In this document: piece after piece, positions 9,401 to 18,092 of the stretch
Position numbering within the stretch: position 1 is the first letter of the stretch
Layout of the letters: each line of letters opens with the position of its first letter
Assembly: GCA_041752235.1 (NCBI GenBank)
Contig: JBGSHM010000031.1
Span: forward strand, 62,001 to 126,000
Source: SpSt-398 sp041752235
GTDB lineage: Bacteria; Bacteroidota; Bacteroidia; Chitinophagales; Chitinophagaceae
Length of the DNA stretch: 64,000 nt
Direction: 5' to 3'
The notes under the pieces: model-generated
Told to the model about the DNA's origin: nothing
The model's database searches: none
Seen by the model: only the letters and a program-made list of their open reading frames with translations
Made by a program: the position numbers and the translations under genes

Positions 9401-10725
9401 GTACCGGTGAGATGAGAAACGTTGACGTGTCTACCGACCGTTTGCTGAATACCATGCACATTCCTTATGGTGCCACACTGTTTGTGAAAGACGGACAGAA
9501 GATCAAGAAAGGCGACCTGATCTGTAGCTGGGATCCGTTTAACAACGTGGTGGTGGCCGAGCAGGCAGGTACAGTCAAATTTGAAAATGTTATTGAAGGT
9601 ATCACCTATCGCGAAGAAGCCGATGAACAAACCGGTCACCGCGAGAAAGTGGTTATTGAAACAAAAGATAAAACCAAGATCCCTTCACTGGTGATCGCAG
9701 GCAAGGATGTCAAATCCTATAACCTGCCAACCGGAAGCCATATCATCGTAGAAGATACAGATGAAGTAAGAGCTGGCCAGGTACTGGTGAAGATCCCGCG
9801 TATCCTGGGTAAATTGAGAGATATTACCGGTGGTCTGCCACGTGTAACCGAGCTGTTTGAAGCCCGTAACCCGAGCAATCCTGCTGTTGTATCCGAGATC
9901 GATGGTGTTGTTACCATGGGTGCCATCAAACGTGGTAACCGGGAGATCATCATTGAAGCCAAGGATGGTGTAACGAAAAAATACCTCGTGCCGCTGACCC
10001 GTCAAATCCTGGCACAGGATGGCGACTTTGTGAAAGCAGGTGCTTCCTTAAGTGATGGACAGATCGCTCCGTTCGATATTCTTTCGATCAAAGGACCTTT
10101 TGCTGTGCAGGAATATGTGGTGAATGAGATCCAGGAGGTTTATCGTTTACAAGGTGTGAAGATCAATGATAAACACATCGAGGTGATCGTTCGTCAGATG
10201 ATGCGTAAGGTAACCATCGTTGATCCGGGAGATACCAAGTTCCTTGAAGATGATCTGGTAGATAAATTTGAATTCATCACGGAGAATGACTGGGTATATG
10301 ATAAGAAAGTCGTGACCGAGCCTGGTGATTCCGGTAAATTCCGTGCAGGCCAGATCGTTGGACTGCGTGAAGTAAGGGAGGAAAACTCCATCCTTCGCCG
10401 GAATGACAAAAAACTGGTTGAATTCAGGGATGCCAAATCCGCAACATCTGCGCCCACATTGCTTGGTATTACCAAGGCTTCGCTGGGTGTACAAAGCTGG
10501 ATCTCAGCGGCTTCCTTCCAGGAAACCACCAAGGTGCTCAGCTCAGCAGCAATCCAGGGTAAATCCGATGAGATGCTGGGTCTGAAGGAGAATGTGATCA
10601 CAGGTCACCTGATCCCGGCCGGTACAGGTCTTCGCGATTTCGAAAACATGATCGTGGGCAGCAAAGAAGAGTACGAACTGTTGCAGACCACCCGCGAAGC
10701 CATGGCTTTCGACGAAGAGGAATAA
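6436..10725 (+). CDS. rpoC: DNA-directed RNA polymerase subunit beta'
   Basis: Largest RNA polymerase subunit, 1429 residues, with the Mg2+-binding catalytic motif NADFDGD at residues 472-478. The N-terminal zinc finger uses C66, C68, C81 and C84. A second Cys cluster lies around CGTLRG and CESKRGVCVKC. The trigger-loop/bridge-helix segment includes QSIGEPGTQLTLRTFH. The downstream half holds the long sandwich-barrel insertion usual in Bacteroidota. It forms an operon with rpoB and is closed by a terminator. Confidence 0.98.
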   Translation: MAMRKENRPKSSFSKITIGLASPDNILERSYGEVLKPETINYRTYKPERDGLFCERIFGPVKDFECACGKYKRIRYKGIVCDRCGVEVTEKKVRRERMGHIKLVVPVVHIWYFKSLPNKIGYLLGMSSKKLESIVYYERFVVIQSGLRADQGQNYGDLLTEEEYLDILEALPKDNQYLPDEDPNKFIAKMGAEAVHDLLQRIDLDQLSFDLRNAAATETSQQRKADALKRLSVVEAFRDANSRITNRPEWMVMQYIPVIPPELRPLVPLDGGRFASSDLNDLYRRVIIRNNRLKRLLEIKAPEVILRNEKRMLQEAVDSLFDNSRKSNAVKAEGGRALKSLSDVLKGKQGRFRQNLLGKRVDYSGRSVIVVGPELKLHECGLPKDMAAELFKPFIIRKLIERGIVKTVKSARKLVDKKEAVVWDILENILRGHPIMLNRAPTLHRLSIQAFQPKLIEGKAIQLHPLVCSAFNADFDGDQMAVHVPLSNAAVLEAQLLMLSAHNILNPQNGQPITLPSQDMVLGLYYLSKGKKTTPTEKVKGEGRAFYGAEEVIIAYNERQVDLHAWIRVKTNVREGGKLVKKLIETTVGRVIFNQHVPLEVGFVNALLTKKNLREIIGDIIEITNIPKTVKFLDDIKSLGYRTAFQGGLSFNINDLIIPEVKEELLAQAKSEVDEVWENYNMGLITNNERYNQIVDIWSRVDTRITETLIHEMSTDKQGFNSVFMMLDSGARGSKQQVKQLAGMRGLMAKPRKSGSTGSEIIENPILSNFKGGLNVLDYFISTHGARKGLADTALKTADAGYLTRRLVDVAQDVVITEEDCGTLRGIATSALKDNEDIIEPLSDRIIGRTSLHDVYDPISDELIVAGGQAITEDIAIRIENAAIEFVEIRSVLTCESKRGVCVKCYGKNLASGYLAQKGDAVGIIAAQSIGEPGTQLTLRTFHVGGVAGSAAVESQLLAKFDGTLQFDGIRTVITENNEGTKVQIVIGRTGEMRNVDVSTDRLLNTMHIPYGATLFVKDGQKIKKGDLICSWDPFNNVVVAEQAGTVKFENVIEGITYREEADEQTGHREKVVIETKDKTKIPSLVIAGKDVKSYNLPTGSHIIVEDTDEVRAGQVLVKIPRILGKLRDITGGLPRVTELFEARNPSNPAVVSEIDGVVTMGAIKRGNREIIIEAKDGVTKKYLVPLTRQILAQDGDFVKAGASLSDGQIAPFDILSIKGPFAVQEYVVNEIQEVYRLQGVKINDKHIEVIVRQMMRKVTIVDPGDTKFLEDDLVDKFEFITENDWVYDKKVVTEPGDSGKFRAGQIVGLREVREENSILRRNDKKLVEFRDAKSATSAPTLLGITKASLGVQSWISAASFQETTKVLSSAAIQGKSDEMLGLKENVITGHLIPAGTGLRDFENMIVGSKEEYELLQTTREAMAFDEEE

Positions 10726-10748
10726 TCAGTGACGTAAAAATTATAACG

Positions 10749-10777
10749 AGGAGCAGATCAACATCTGCTCCTTTTTT
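10749..10777 (+). terminator. Rho-independent terminator of rpoBC
   Basis: GGAGCAGA (10750-10757) and TCTGCTCC (10764-10771) pair around TCAACA and are followed by T6. The hairpin sits about 25 nt behind the rpoC stop. Confidence 0.9.
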
Positions 10778-10867
10778 ATAAATTGGTGGGCGTTAAGGCT
10801 TTCCTAAAGTGACCAGGTACACCGGAATTACCTGGACCAATGACTAACTTGCAAAAAAATAATGCAC

Positions 10868-11482
10868 ATGAACAAATGGCTACTCGTGCTGAATGGAGTT
10901 CTTGTATTGGCGGTAGGTTTTCTGTTTTATAAACAAATGCAGCCTGCCGGTAAAAAGGCTAAAACAACAGCCGGTGATTTGAAACCGGTTGCATCAGAAG
11001 GCCAACCTGTACGGATCGGATATTTTGAAATGGATTCCGTAGAGACCAATTTTGAGTTGTTCAAAGAGGTAGAGAAAGAAATGAACCGCAAAGCAGATGC
11101 CATGACCGGTGAACTGACCCGGCTCCAGCAGAACCTGCAAAAAGAATACGATGCCTTCCAGACCCAAGCCCCGGGAATGACACAGGAACAAGGAGAAGCA
11201 GCGCAAAGAAAATTGCAACTGTTAGATAACCAGATACGCAATACCCGCGACCGTCTCGATCAGGAAAGAAGCCAGTACTTCATGGAGAAGCAACAGAAGA
11301 TACTCAACATGATCCGGGATTATTTCAAGCAATACAACGCGGATAAAGGCTATACCTATATTTTTGCCAGCGAACCTGGTTTGATGTACTTAAAAGATAC
11401 CGCCTTTAACCTGACCAGCGACCTGTTGAAAGGGTTGAATGAAATGCACGCCAAAGAAAAGGCCAAGACGAAAAAAGAGTAA
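10868..11482 (+). CDS. OmpH/Skp-family periplasmic chaperone-like protein
   Basis: 204 residues from the second of two ATGs (10862 is also possible). An N-terminal hydrophobic segment (LLVLNGVLVLAVGFLFY) acts as uncleaved anchor or signal. After a Lys/Ala linker comes the family start VRIGYFEMDSVETNFELFKEVEKEM, then a long charged coiled coil (about 60-150) and the C-terminal strand region GYTYIFASEPGLMYLKDTAFNLT. Skp/OmpH proteins hold outer-membrane proteins unfolded in the periplasm; here that is family inference. The heptose kinase starts 1 nt after its stop, so the two are probably co-translated. Confidence 0.85.
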   Translation: MNKWLLVLNGVLVLAVGFLFYKQMQPAGKKAKTTAGDLKPVASEGQPVRIGYFEMDSVETNFELFKEVEKEMNRKADAMTGELTRLQQNLQKEYDAFQTQAPGMTQEQGEAAQRKLQLLDNQIRNTRDRLDQERSQYFMEKQQKILNMIRDYFKQYNADKGYTYIFASEPGLMYLKDTAFNLTSDLLKGLNEMHAKEKAKTKKE

Positions 11483-11483
11483 C

Positions 11484-12473
11484 ATGAAAGACCTGGAATC
11501 GATCTTCCAGCAGATGAATCAATTAAAGGTAGGCGTGATCGGTGACCTCATGCTCGATACCTACCTGATGGGCCGTGTTGACCGTATCTCTCCCGAAGCA
11601 CCGGTGCCTGTCATCTCCCTTCAGCACCGTGAACACCGTATCGGTGGAGCCGGAAATGTTGCCCTTAATGCAGCCAGCTTAGGTGCTTCCGTAGCCATAC
11701 TCGGTGTATTAGGTGATGATGAAGAGGCTAATTTACTTACGGACCTGTTTGAGAAAAAAGGAATTTCCACCCAATATGCATTCCGATCGGGGAAACGAAT
11801 CACTACCAACAAGACCCGTATCATCAGCCGTAATCAACAAATGATGCGGGTGGATGCGGAAGTTACCCATGATCTTGATAAAGGGGAAGAGGCACATTTG
11901 CTGGAGAAGCTGAATAAATACATTGAGAAAGAAAAGCCGCATATTCTCATTCTGGAAGATTATAACAAAGGTGTATTGACGGAAGGTGTTATTGACGGAG
12001 CCATCGCGCTTTGCCAGGAAAAAGGCATCCTCACAGCAGTAGACCCCAAGCGAAAGAATTTCTTTGCCTATCAGGAAGTGGATATATTCAAACCCAATCT
12101 CAAAGAAGTAAGGGAGGCACTCAACCTTTTGCCTGAGGCATTAACCTTACAAACGCTACGTGAAATCCATCACGCCCTGTCGGATAAATTGCAACACCGC
12201 ATTTCCTTTATCACCTTGTCGGAGCAAGGGGTTTTTTACCAGGAGAACGAAAAGGCGGCAATCCTGCCTTCGCATATGCGGGATATTGCCGATGTTTCTG
12301 GTGCCGGGGATACAGTGATCGCTGTCGCCTCTTTGGTATATGCTGTAACCAAAAACCCTCATCTCATGGCGGAGGTCGCCAATATTGCAGGGGGTTTGGT
12401 GTGTGAACAAGTAGGTACAGCCGCCATCAACAAAGAAAGATTATTTCAGGAATGTGAATTGCTGCTATCCTGA
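11484..12473 (+). CDS. rfaE1: D-glycero-beta-D-manno-heptose-7-phosphate kinase
   Basis: Phosphorylates D-glycero-D-manno-heptose 7-phosphate at C1 in ADP-heptose synthesis for lipopolysaccharide core. 329 residues, equal to the N-terminal kinase half of HldE; the C-terminal cytidylyltransferase half is absent, as in split rfaE systems. PfkB/ribokinase fold: N-terminal GDLMLDTYLMGRVDRISPEAPVPV, mid-protein DYNKGVLTEGV, and the anion-hole motif DVSGAGDT with catalytic base D276. I start at 11484, one base after the OmpH stop, rather than the upstream ATG at 11439 inside that gene. Confidence 0.9.
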   Translation: MKDLESIFQQMNQLKVGVIGDLMLDTYLMGRVDRISPEAPVPVISLQHREHRIGGAGNVALNAASLGASVAILGVLGDDEEANLLTDLFEKKGISTQYAFRSGKRITTNKTRIISRNQQMMRVDAEVTHDLDKGEEAHLLEKLNKYIEKEKPHILILEDYNKGVLTEGVIDGAIALCQEKGILTAVDPKRKNFFAYQEVDIFKPNLKEVREALNLLPEALTLQTLREIHHALSDKLQHRISFITLSEQGVFYQENEKAAILPSHMRDIADVSGAGDTVIAVASLVYAVTKNPHLMAEVANIAGGLVCEQVGTAAINKERLFQECELLLS

Positions 12474-12511
12474 TATCTTCGCCCCCTTTTTCCTAACTTA
12501 GTTATTCAATC

Positions 12512-13459
12512 ATGTCAAAACTTGTGCTCGCCATACATGGAGGGGCCGGAACCATTCTCCGGTCACAGATGACCGCTGATAAAGAAGCGATTTATCGAAC
12601 GGCACTTGATGAAGCCCTGGAAGCCGGATATAAGGTCCTGCGTCAGGGAGGAGCGGCACTGGATGCGGTGGTAGCCGCTGTTGTTTCTCTCGAAGATTGT
12701 GAATGGTTCAATGCCGGGAAAGGTTCGGTATTCACCCATCAGGGCCATCATGAAATGGATGCAGCGTTAATGGATGGACAGACAGGCCGCGCGGGTGCCG
12801 TTGCCGGTGTTCGGCAAATCAAAAATCCCATCCTGCTGGCACAATCCATCATGGATCATAGTGAACATATTCTCCTGAGTGGGGAAGGGGCGATGGCTTT
12901 TGCCCGCGAGCATGGCCTGGCCTTTGAAGACGATGCCTATTTTTATACGCCTCATCGATATAAACAATGGCAGCAGGCACTCTTGGAAGACCGCACGCTA
13001 CTGGATCATGATGACCGCGAATCAGATAGTGACCTGGATGAAAAAAAATTTGGCACCGTTGGAGCCGTAGCCTGTGATGCACATGGACATTTAGCCGCAG
13101 CGACGAGTACCGGGGGTATGACAAATAAAAAATACAACCGGATTGGTGATTCGCCTCTGATCGGATGCGGTACCTATGCCAATAATAACACCTGTGCAGT
13201 GAGTTGTACCGGTCATGGTGAAAAGTTTATTCAGGCAGTGGCAGCCTATGATGTTCATTGTTTGATGGAATACAAAGGTCTCGGCTTGCCCGAAGCCCTG
13301 CGGATGGTGGTCAATGAAAAATTAGTGCGCATTCGGGGAGAAGGAGGGATCATTGGGGTGGATGCCAGTGGGAATACGGAAATGATCTTTAATTCGGAAG
13401 GGATGTACCGGGGGCGGATGGATGCAAGTGGCGTGAAAGAAATTGCGATCTATAAATAG
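12512..13459 (+). CDS. iaaA: Isoaspartyl peptidase / plant-type L-asparaginase
   Basis: N-terminal nucleophile hydrolase that removes beta-aspartyl dipeptides and L-asparagine. 315 residues, no signal peptide. The precursor cleaves itself before the nucleophile Thr182 in FGTVGAVA, close to the position known in E. coli IaaA. The alpha subunit starts LVLAIHGGAG. The substrate-binding segment NRIGDSPLIGCGTYA and the GHGEKFI block follow the nucleophile. It lies 38 nt behind the heptose kinase on the same strand and may belong to the same transcript. Confidence 0.92.
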   Translation: MSKLVLAIHGGAGTILRSQMTADKEAIYRTALDEALEAGYKVLRQGGAALDAVVAAVVSLEDCEWFNAGKGSVFTHQGHHEMDAALMDGQTGRAGAVAGVRQIKNPILLAQSIMDHSEHILLSGEGAMAFAREHGLAFEDDAYFYTPHRYKQWQQALLEDRTLLDHDDRESDSDLDEKKFGTVGAVACDAHGHLAAATSTGGMTNKKYNRIGDSPLIGCGTYANNNTCAVSCTGHGEKFIQAVAAYDVHCLMEYKGLGLPEALRMVVNEKLVRIRGEGGIIGVDASGNTEMIFNSEGMYRGRMDASGVKEIAIYK

Positions 13460-13517
13460 GCTTACGAGTTTAGAAATAGTTTTAACTACAGAGGATACAG
13501 CGATATTTGTTTTACCA

Positions 13518-14183
13518 ATGAAAAAATACGCCATTATAGTTGCCGGAGGATCGGGTACCCGGATGGGCTCCACTATACCAAAACAGTTTCTTTTACTGAA
13601 GGAGAAACCGATTCTCTATTATACACTCAAGACTTTTCTGGAAGCCTATAACGATCTGCAGATCATCCTCGTGTTACCTGTAGAATACACAGATATGGGA
13701 CGTGAGATCATAGATGCGTATTTTGATAAGGATCGGATACAGATCACTGCCGGAGGGGATACCCGTTTTCAATCGGTGAAGAATGGGTTACAATTGATCG
13801 AGGAAGAGTCCATCATCTTTGTTCATGATGGGGTCCGTTGCCTCCTTTCGGTGGACCTGATTCACCGCTGTTATACACAAGCCCTTGAATCAGGCTCGGC
13901 CATTCCGGCCATTCCGAGCAAGGACAGCGTGCGGTTGAAAAAGGGGGAGATGAACGAATCCGTTGACCGGAAATCGGTGATGTTGATCCAGACACCACAG
14001 ACTTTTCACAGTAAAATATTGTTACCTGCCTTTCAGATCGATGATAAGGATAAATTTACCGATGAAGCAACGGTGGTAGAGGCCTTTGGGTTGAAGGTAT
14101 TCCTGGTGGAAGGGGAGGAAATGAATATTAAGATTACTACGCCGTTGGATATGGTATTGGCGGAGCGATTCATGGAGAATTGA
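13518..14183 (+). CDS. ispD: 2-C-methyl-D-erythritol 4-phosphate cytidylyltransferase
   Basis: MEP (non-mevalonate) isoprenoid pathway, third step: CTP + MEP to CDP-ME. 221 residues from the ATG at 13518; an earlier in-frame ATG at 13443 overlaps iaaA and adds a non-family extension. The nucleotide-binding N-terminus has the GGSGTRMG motif (residues 10-17) with the following K22 (PKQF). The VHDGVR block and the C-terminal FTDEATVVEAFG and EGEEMNIKITTPLD are all family hallmarks. Confidence 0.95.
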   Translation: MKKYAIIVAGGSGTRMGSTIPKQFLLLKEKPILYYTLKTFLEAYNDLQIILVLPVEYTDMGREIIDAYFDKDRIQITAGGDTRFQSVKNGLQLIEEESIIFVHDGVRCLLSVDLIHRCYTQALESGSAIPAIPSKDSVRLKKGEMNESVDRKSVMLIQTPQTFHSKILLPAFQIDDKDKFTDEATVVEAFGLKVFLVEGEEMNIKITTPLDMVLAERFMEN

Positions 14184-14186
14184 TTT

Positions 14187-14261
14187 ACCGCCAAGGCGCA
14201 AGGGCGCAAGGTTGCGCCAGTTGATTCTTTGTGTTTCATCGCGACATAGCGTCCTGGCGGT
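14187..14261. repeat. accgcc-family inverted repeat (copy 1)
   Basis: Starts accgccaaggcgc and ends gcgtcctggcggt, so the ends are imperfect inverted copies. Related copies lie at 20563-20628 and 50993-51066, each between gene ends. Here it fills the gap between the converging ispD and acyltransferase genes and could act as a two-way terminator. Confidence 0.7.
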
Positions 14262-14268
14262 GAGTAGC

Positions 14269-15189
14269 CTATTTTAACCACCTCAGATACCACGGCAATC
14301 TATTCCACTTCACACAAGGATATTTCTCCAACTCAGCTCCAAACCCTGAATAGAAAAAAGCCAACCCTGGTACATCACTCCCTTCAAAATCAAGCATCAT
14401 ATTCTTCCCTGCATAGTCCTCAATAAAAGAATGGATCAATAAATGCGAGGCGCCGCTATCGCGACCTTCCGGAGAATTGCCCACCAATATATAGTAAGCC
14501 CTTTTTTCAGAGAAAAAGAATAGGGCCGACGCGGTCCAGTCTCCCTCGGGGTTTCGTACCCCATAGGAACGAACCTGTTTTTGTGTAGTAAGTTGATTCA
14601 GCAGGGCATGGAGTTGGAGAAAATCCTTGGCCGTCCCATTCCCCGAAGTACGGATCTCTTTTCTTGCCAGCCGGATCACGATATCAAAATCAATATCCCG
14701 CTCCACCAATAATCCGGCTTTTTCTGCTTTGCGGATATTCCGAAAAGTGTTTTCCCTGTATTTCGCCTGTAGGGAAGCAGAATCGGGCGAAAGATCAAGT
14801 ACATAATTATCCCTGAAATAAATACCCTCCGTTTCCTTTGCTATGGTATTACCGGCATTCAGGTAAATATCTATAAAGCGAAATTTGGCAGGGATATGTT
14901 GAAGAAAGGCAGTTATAGTAGATTCCTCCAAATTTTTACCAAAGAATCCCAATTGGGCACAGAGAAAAGGCGGATAGAGATAATGAATGCCGAACTTGTT
15001 TCGACAGGTAAGAGGCATCACCGCTTCATAATCGTTTAGCACAAGTCCTTCCCAATGCATACTAAAATGATCGAGATACCATGATTGCGCATAGATCAAC
15101 GGGTGGTCAGCCTGCCTAACACATTGGTCCCATTTTGAACGGTCTATGGCAGCGTGAGTGACGTAGTGAATATTGTACGGTTTCTCCAT
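14269..15189 (-). CDS. FemAB/GNAT-like acyltransferase, function unknown
   Basis: 306-residue soluble protein. The middle segment YRENTFRNIRKAEKAGLLVERD and the following GNGTAKDFLQLHALLNQL look like the second acyltransferase domain of FemAB/peptidoglycan-bridge or PEP-CTERM FemAB-like proteins. ASALFFFSEKRAYYILVGNSPEGRDSGASHLL resembles the acyl-CoA/tRNA-binding core. C-terminal KWNRLPWYLRWLK is basic and aromatic, perhaps membrane-touching. It follows the M1 peptidase by 2 nt on the same strand. Transfer of an acyl or aminoacyl group to an envelope polymer is inference only. Confidence 0.6.
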   Translation of the reverse strand: MEKPYNIHYVTHAAIDRSKWDQCVRQADHPLIYAQSWYLDHFSMHWEGLVLNDYEAVMPLTCRNKFGIHYLYPPFLCAQLGFFGKNLEESTITAFLQHIPAKFRFIDIYLNAGNTIAKETEGIYFRDNYVLDLSPDSASLQAKYRENTFRNIRKAEKAGLLVERDIDFDIVIRLARKEIRTSGNGTAKDFLQLHALLNQLTTQKQVRSYGVRNPEGDWTASALFFFSEKRAYYILVGNSPEGRDSGASHLLIHSFIEDYAGKNMMLDFEGSDVPGLAFFYSGFGAELEKYPCVKWNRLPWYLRWLK

Positions 15190-15191
15190 GC

Positions 15192-18059
15192 TTAAAAATG
15201 AAGGGTCGGTATGATTTTTCGCGGGGAAAAATTAGCCAGATCAATCGAGAAGGAGATCGACCGGGCAAATTTTTTGGTTCCGATTACCGATTGGATATAG
15301 TCTTTGTACGCCCGGCTATAGACCAGCGGGAAATATACATTGACTGTTTCTTTGAAAAGAGAAACCTGTAAACCGGCATCAAACAAGAATCGATCTTCCT
15401 CACTATTGCGGGCCCAGGGTTCGGCATAGGTTCCTATATCAAAAAAGGCCCGAAGGGGAATCTTTACCGGTAAAATAGAAAGTGGATTGATGGATTGGGG
15501 AATGGTAGTGGTCAAATTGATGGCCGCCAACCAATCATCTGTCTTTCCTACTTTATCCGAGAGCAGGTCGGTCCGTACTTTGAACCCGCCATCCCTGACC
15601 ATGATCTGCTGACTGGGTACTTTTTCAAATCGGTTCCGGCCTACGAAATAATCACTGTAGGTGTAATCTTCATAACCTATGGGCCCGGTCATATTCAGGT
15701 GGTAACGGTCAGTGAGAAATTGCTTTTCATTGGTCTTTTCGCCGAGGTATAGAAATTTACCGGCAAAGAACCGCAGGTTCATGCCACCGCCTTTGGAATA
15801 GTTAAAGAAATAGTTTCCGGTAAAGGCCAGGCGCAGGAAATCGGCATTTACCTCAGCCTTTAGTTCGGCTTTCCAGGGATACAAAGCGCGGAAGTCTTCC
15901 CATTGAATACGCAGTTGACCCAGGTGCCGGTTTGTCCCTTCCTTACCAATGCGGTATTCGATGGTAGTATCCGTTCCGACAACAAGAGTGTCCGGGGTGA
16001 ATGTAAATCCATCTTCTCGTATGAAATAGGATTTCCATTGTACAAATCGCTGGCGTGTGCTGGTTTCTGTTTTTTCCCTCCAGGTAAATCGAATACCGGG
16101 AACGATCTTGGTCATACCCAGAATGGTCTCTCTTCCTTTTTGATCCGTGGCCTCATCCATGCTAAATCGGGCACCTTGGAGAAAGATATCTGTTTTGCGA
16201 AGCCAACCTGTTTGGGAATAAAGGCTATAGTTCAATTTCACCAACCCATTGAACTGCTTTGTCCCGGTAGCATAAAGAGGTATGGCCAGGAACTGAAAAG
16301 GTGCTGGAGGCAGGGAGGCATTGGTCAACAGGGCACCGATCATTAACTTGTCATAGCTATTCATGCCTATTGCCGGGCTCCAGGTAATAATTCCTTTATC
16401 AGGTTGGTTGATGGCTTGTACTAATTTTTTGGCTGCAAAGGGACTGGTGAACACAGGTTTCCTGGGGACAACAGACGCAGGGGTGGCTGCTTTTCCCAAT
16501 TTATTTTGAAAGAAAGTATCCAGGTCCTTGCCACTCACTTTTTCAAAAACCGCTTGCATATCCTCGGGATATGGATGTTTGAACTTCCATTCCTCGTAAT
16601 AGGCTTGCATGGCCCTGTCAAAGGCTTCTCTCCCTATCTCTTTTTCCAATTCCTGAAACAGGGTAGCGGTACGGTGATAGACCAGGGCATTATAATTGAC
16701 CGGGTTGTAGGCGGCGGAAGAAAGATCAACGGGTTGGCTTTCCGCAATGGCTTCCTGGGTGCGGGTAAGTCTTTCCTGAATGGAATAAAGCGATATGGAT
16801 TTGCTGGTTCCAAGCGGGATATTCCCCGCTGCGGGATGTGTTTCCATATAGCGATAATCATACAGTGTATTGATCCCTTCGTCCATCCACGGATGATCCC
16901 GTTCATTATTTGCCAGGATGCCATAGAACCAGTTATGGCCTACTTCATGGCGAATGATCAATTCCAGTAAACCATCCGAGTCACCATCCAACACAGTAAG
17001 GGTAGGGTATTCCGTACCACCCGAGGAGCCTTCAATATCCTGCACCACAGAAACGGTATTGTAGGGGTATTCGCCGATCCATGCTCCATTTGTCTGCAGG
17101 GCAGTTGCCACATAGGAAAGGCTTTTTTCCCATCGGTCTGCTCCGGGTAGATGAAAAGCAAAGGCCGCTACTTTTTTTCCGGAGGGCAATGCGATGTGCT
17201 CTTGTTTTACAACAAAGCGTTTATCCGCCACCCAGGCAAAATCATGGATTCGATCCTGAATGAAATGTAAGGTCTTGGTTTCTTTGGACGAGACAGGGAA
17301 TTCTCGTTTAACAACTTTAGTAATACCCTTCACTTTCACCTTTTCGGTTTCAGGTGTCCAGGTAAAAGAACTACGCGTTTCCAGCCATTTCTTTTCTGAT
17401 TCATTTTGTAATTCACCGGTAGCGGCTACTACATAATTCGCCGGCAAGGTAATTTGTACATCAAAGAGACCAAACTCGCCATAGAATTCACCATGGTCCA
17501 GCATGGGCATGGGGTGCCAGCCTTTATGGTCATAGACGGCCGGCTTGGGAAACCAATGAGCCACATAATAATGTTGTCCTTTGTATCCACCCCTGTTGAA
17601 GAAATTGGGGAGCTTGACATGAAAGGGTGTTGTAATCGAGACCGACTTACCCGGTAACAAAGGGGCTGGCAACACCAACTTCACAATATCAATATGCTCG
17701 GGATGGTCTTCTACATCGGCTGTTATGTTATCTACTTTAAAATCGAGCCGGTTGATATATCCTTTTTGTTCTTTTTGGGAAAAATAAAAAGCGGTGCTTC
17801 CATTCTGTAAGGCCTGATCGGTATAGGCGGTCTTGTCATTCTTGTAGGCATTGGGCCAGAGATGAAACCAGATGAACCGCAGGGTGTCGGGTGAATGGTT
17901 GGTGTAATCGATCCTTTCAAAGCCGTCGAGGGTATTCTCCGTATCATTCAGGGTAACATCAATGCTGTACCGAAGGTCTTGCTGCCAGTATTGGGAAAAA
18001 AGGGAGAGCGGACTTAACAAAGTGACCAGTATGAAGAGACGGCATTTTTTCACCGGCAT
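15192..18059 (-). CDS. M1-family zinc metallopeptidase
   Basis: 955-residue secreted aminopeptidase-like enzyme. An N-terminal Sec signal (LFILVTLLSPLSLFSQ) precedes an M1 N-terminal beta domain. The zinc site is H371-E372-V-G-H375 with E394 in WMDEGIN, i.e. HExxH-x18-E. The substrate-binding GxMEN motif is replaced by SSGGTEYPT, common in the Bacteroidota subgroup. The C-terminal 400 residues are beta-rich and unassigned; they end in an aromatic-rich segment suggestive of surface or outer-membrane association. It lies between a sugar transferase and a FemAB-like gene in one likely operon. Confidence 0.9.
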   Translation of the reverse strand: MPVKKCRLFILVTLLSPLSLFSQYWQQDLRYSIDVTLNDTENTLDGFERIDYTNHSPDTLRFIWFHLWPNAYKNDKTAYTDQALQNGSTAFYFSQKEQKGYINRLDFKVDNITADVEDHPEHIDIVKLVLPAPLLPGKSVSITTPFHVKLPNFFNRGGYKGQHYYVAHWFPKPAVYDHKGWHPMPMLDHGEFYGEFGLFDVQITLPANYVVAATGELQNESEKKWLETRSSFTWTPETEKVKVKGITKVVKREFPVSSKETKTLHFIQDRIHDFAWVADKRFVVKQEHIALPSGKKVAAFAFHLPGADRWEKSLSYVATALQTNGAWIGEYPYNTVSVVQDIEGSSGGTEYPTLTVLDGDSDGLLELIIRHEVGHNWFYGILANNERDHPWMDEGINTLYDYRYMETHPAAGNIPLGTSKSISLYSIQERLTRTQEAIAESQPVDLSSAAYNPVNYNALVYHRTATLFQELEKEIGREAFDRAMQAYYEEWKFKHPYPEDMQAVFEKVSGKDLDTFFQNKLGKAATPASVVPRKPVFTSPFAAKKLVQAINQPDKGIITWSPAIGMNSYDKLMIGALLTNASLPPAPFQFLAIPLYATGTKQFNGLVKLNYSLYSQTGWLRKTDIFLQGARFSMDEATDQKGRETILGMTKIVPGIRFTWREKTETSTRQRFVQWKSYFIREDGFTFTPDTLVVGTDTTIEYRIGKEGTNRHLGQLRIQWEDFRALYPWKAELKAEVNADFLRLAFTGNYFFNYSKGGGMNLRFFAGKFLYLGEKTNEKQFLTDRYHLNMTGPIGYEDYTYSDYFVGRNRFEKVPSQQIMVRDGGFKVRTDLLSDKVGKTDDWLAAINLTTTIPQSINPLSILPVKIPLRAFFDIGTYAEPWARNSEEDRFLFDAGLQVSLFKETVNVYFPLVYSRAYKDYIQSVIGTKKFARSISFSIDLANFSPRKIIPTLHF

Positions 18060-18092
18060 GTCTTTGTCCTCAAAGATAATTTCTTTAGCTGA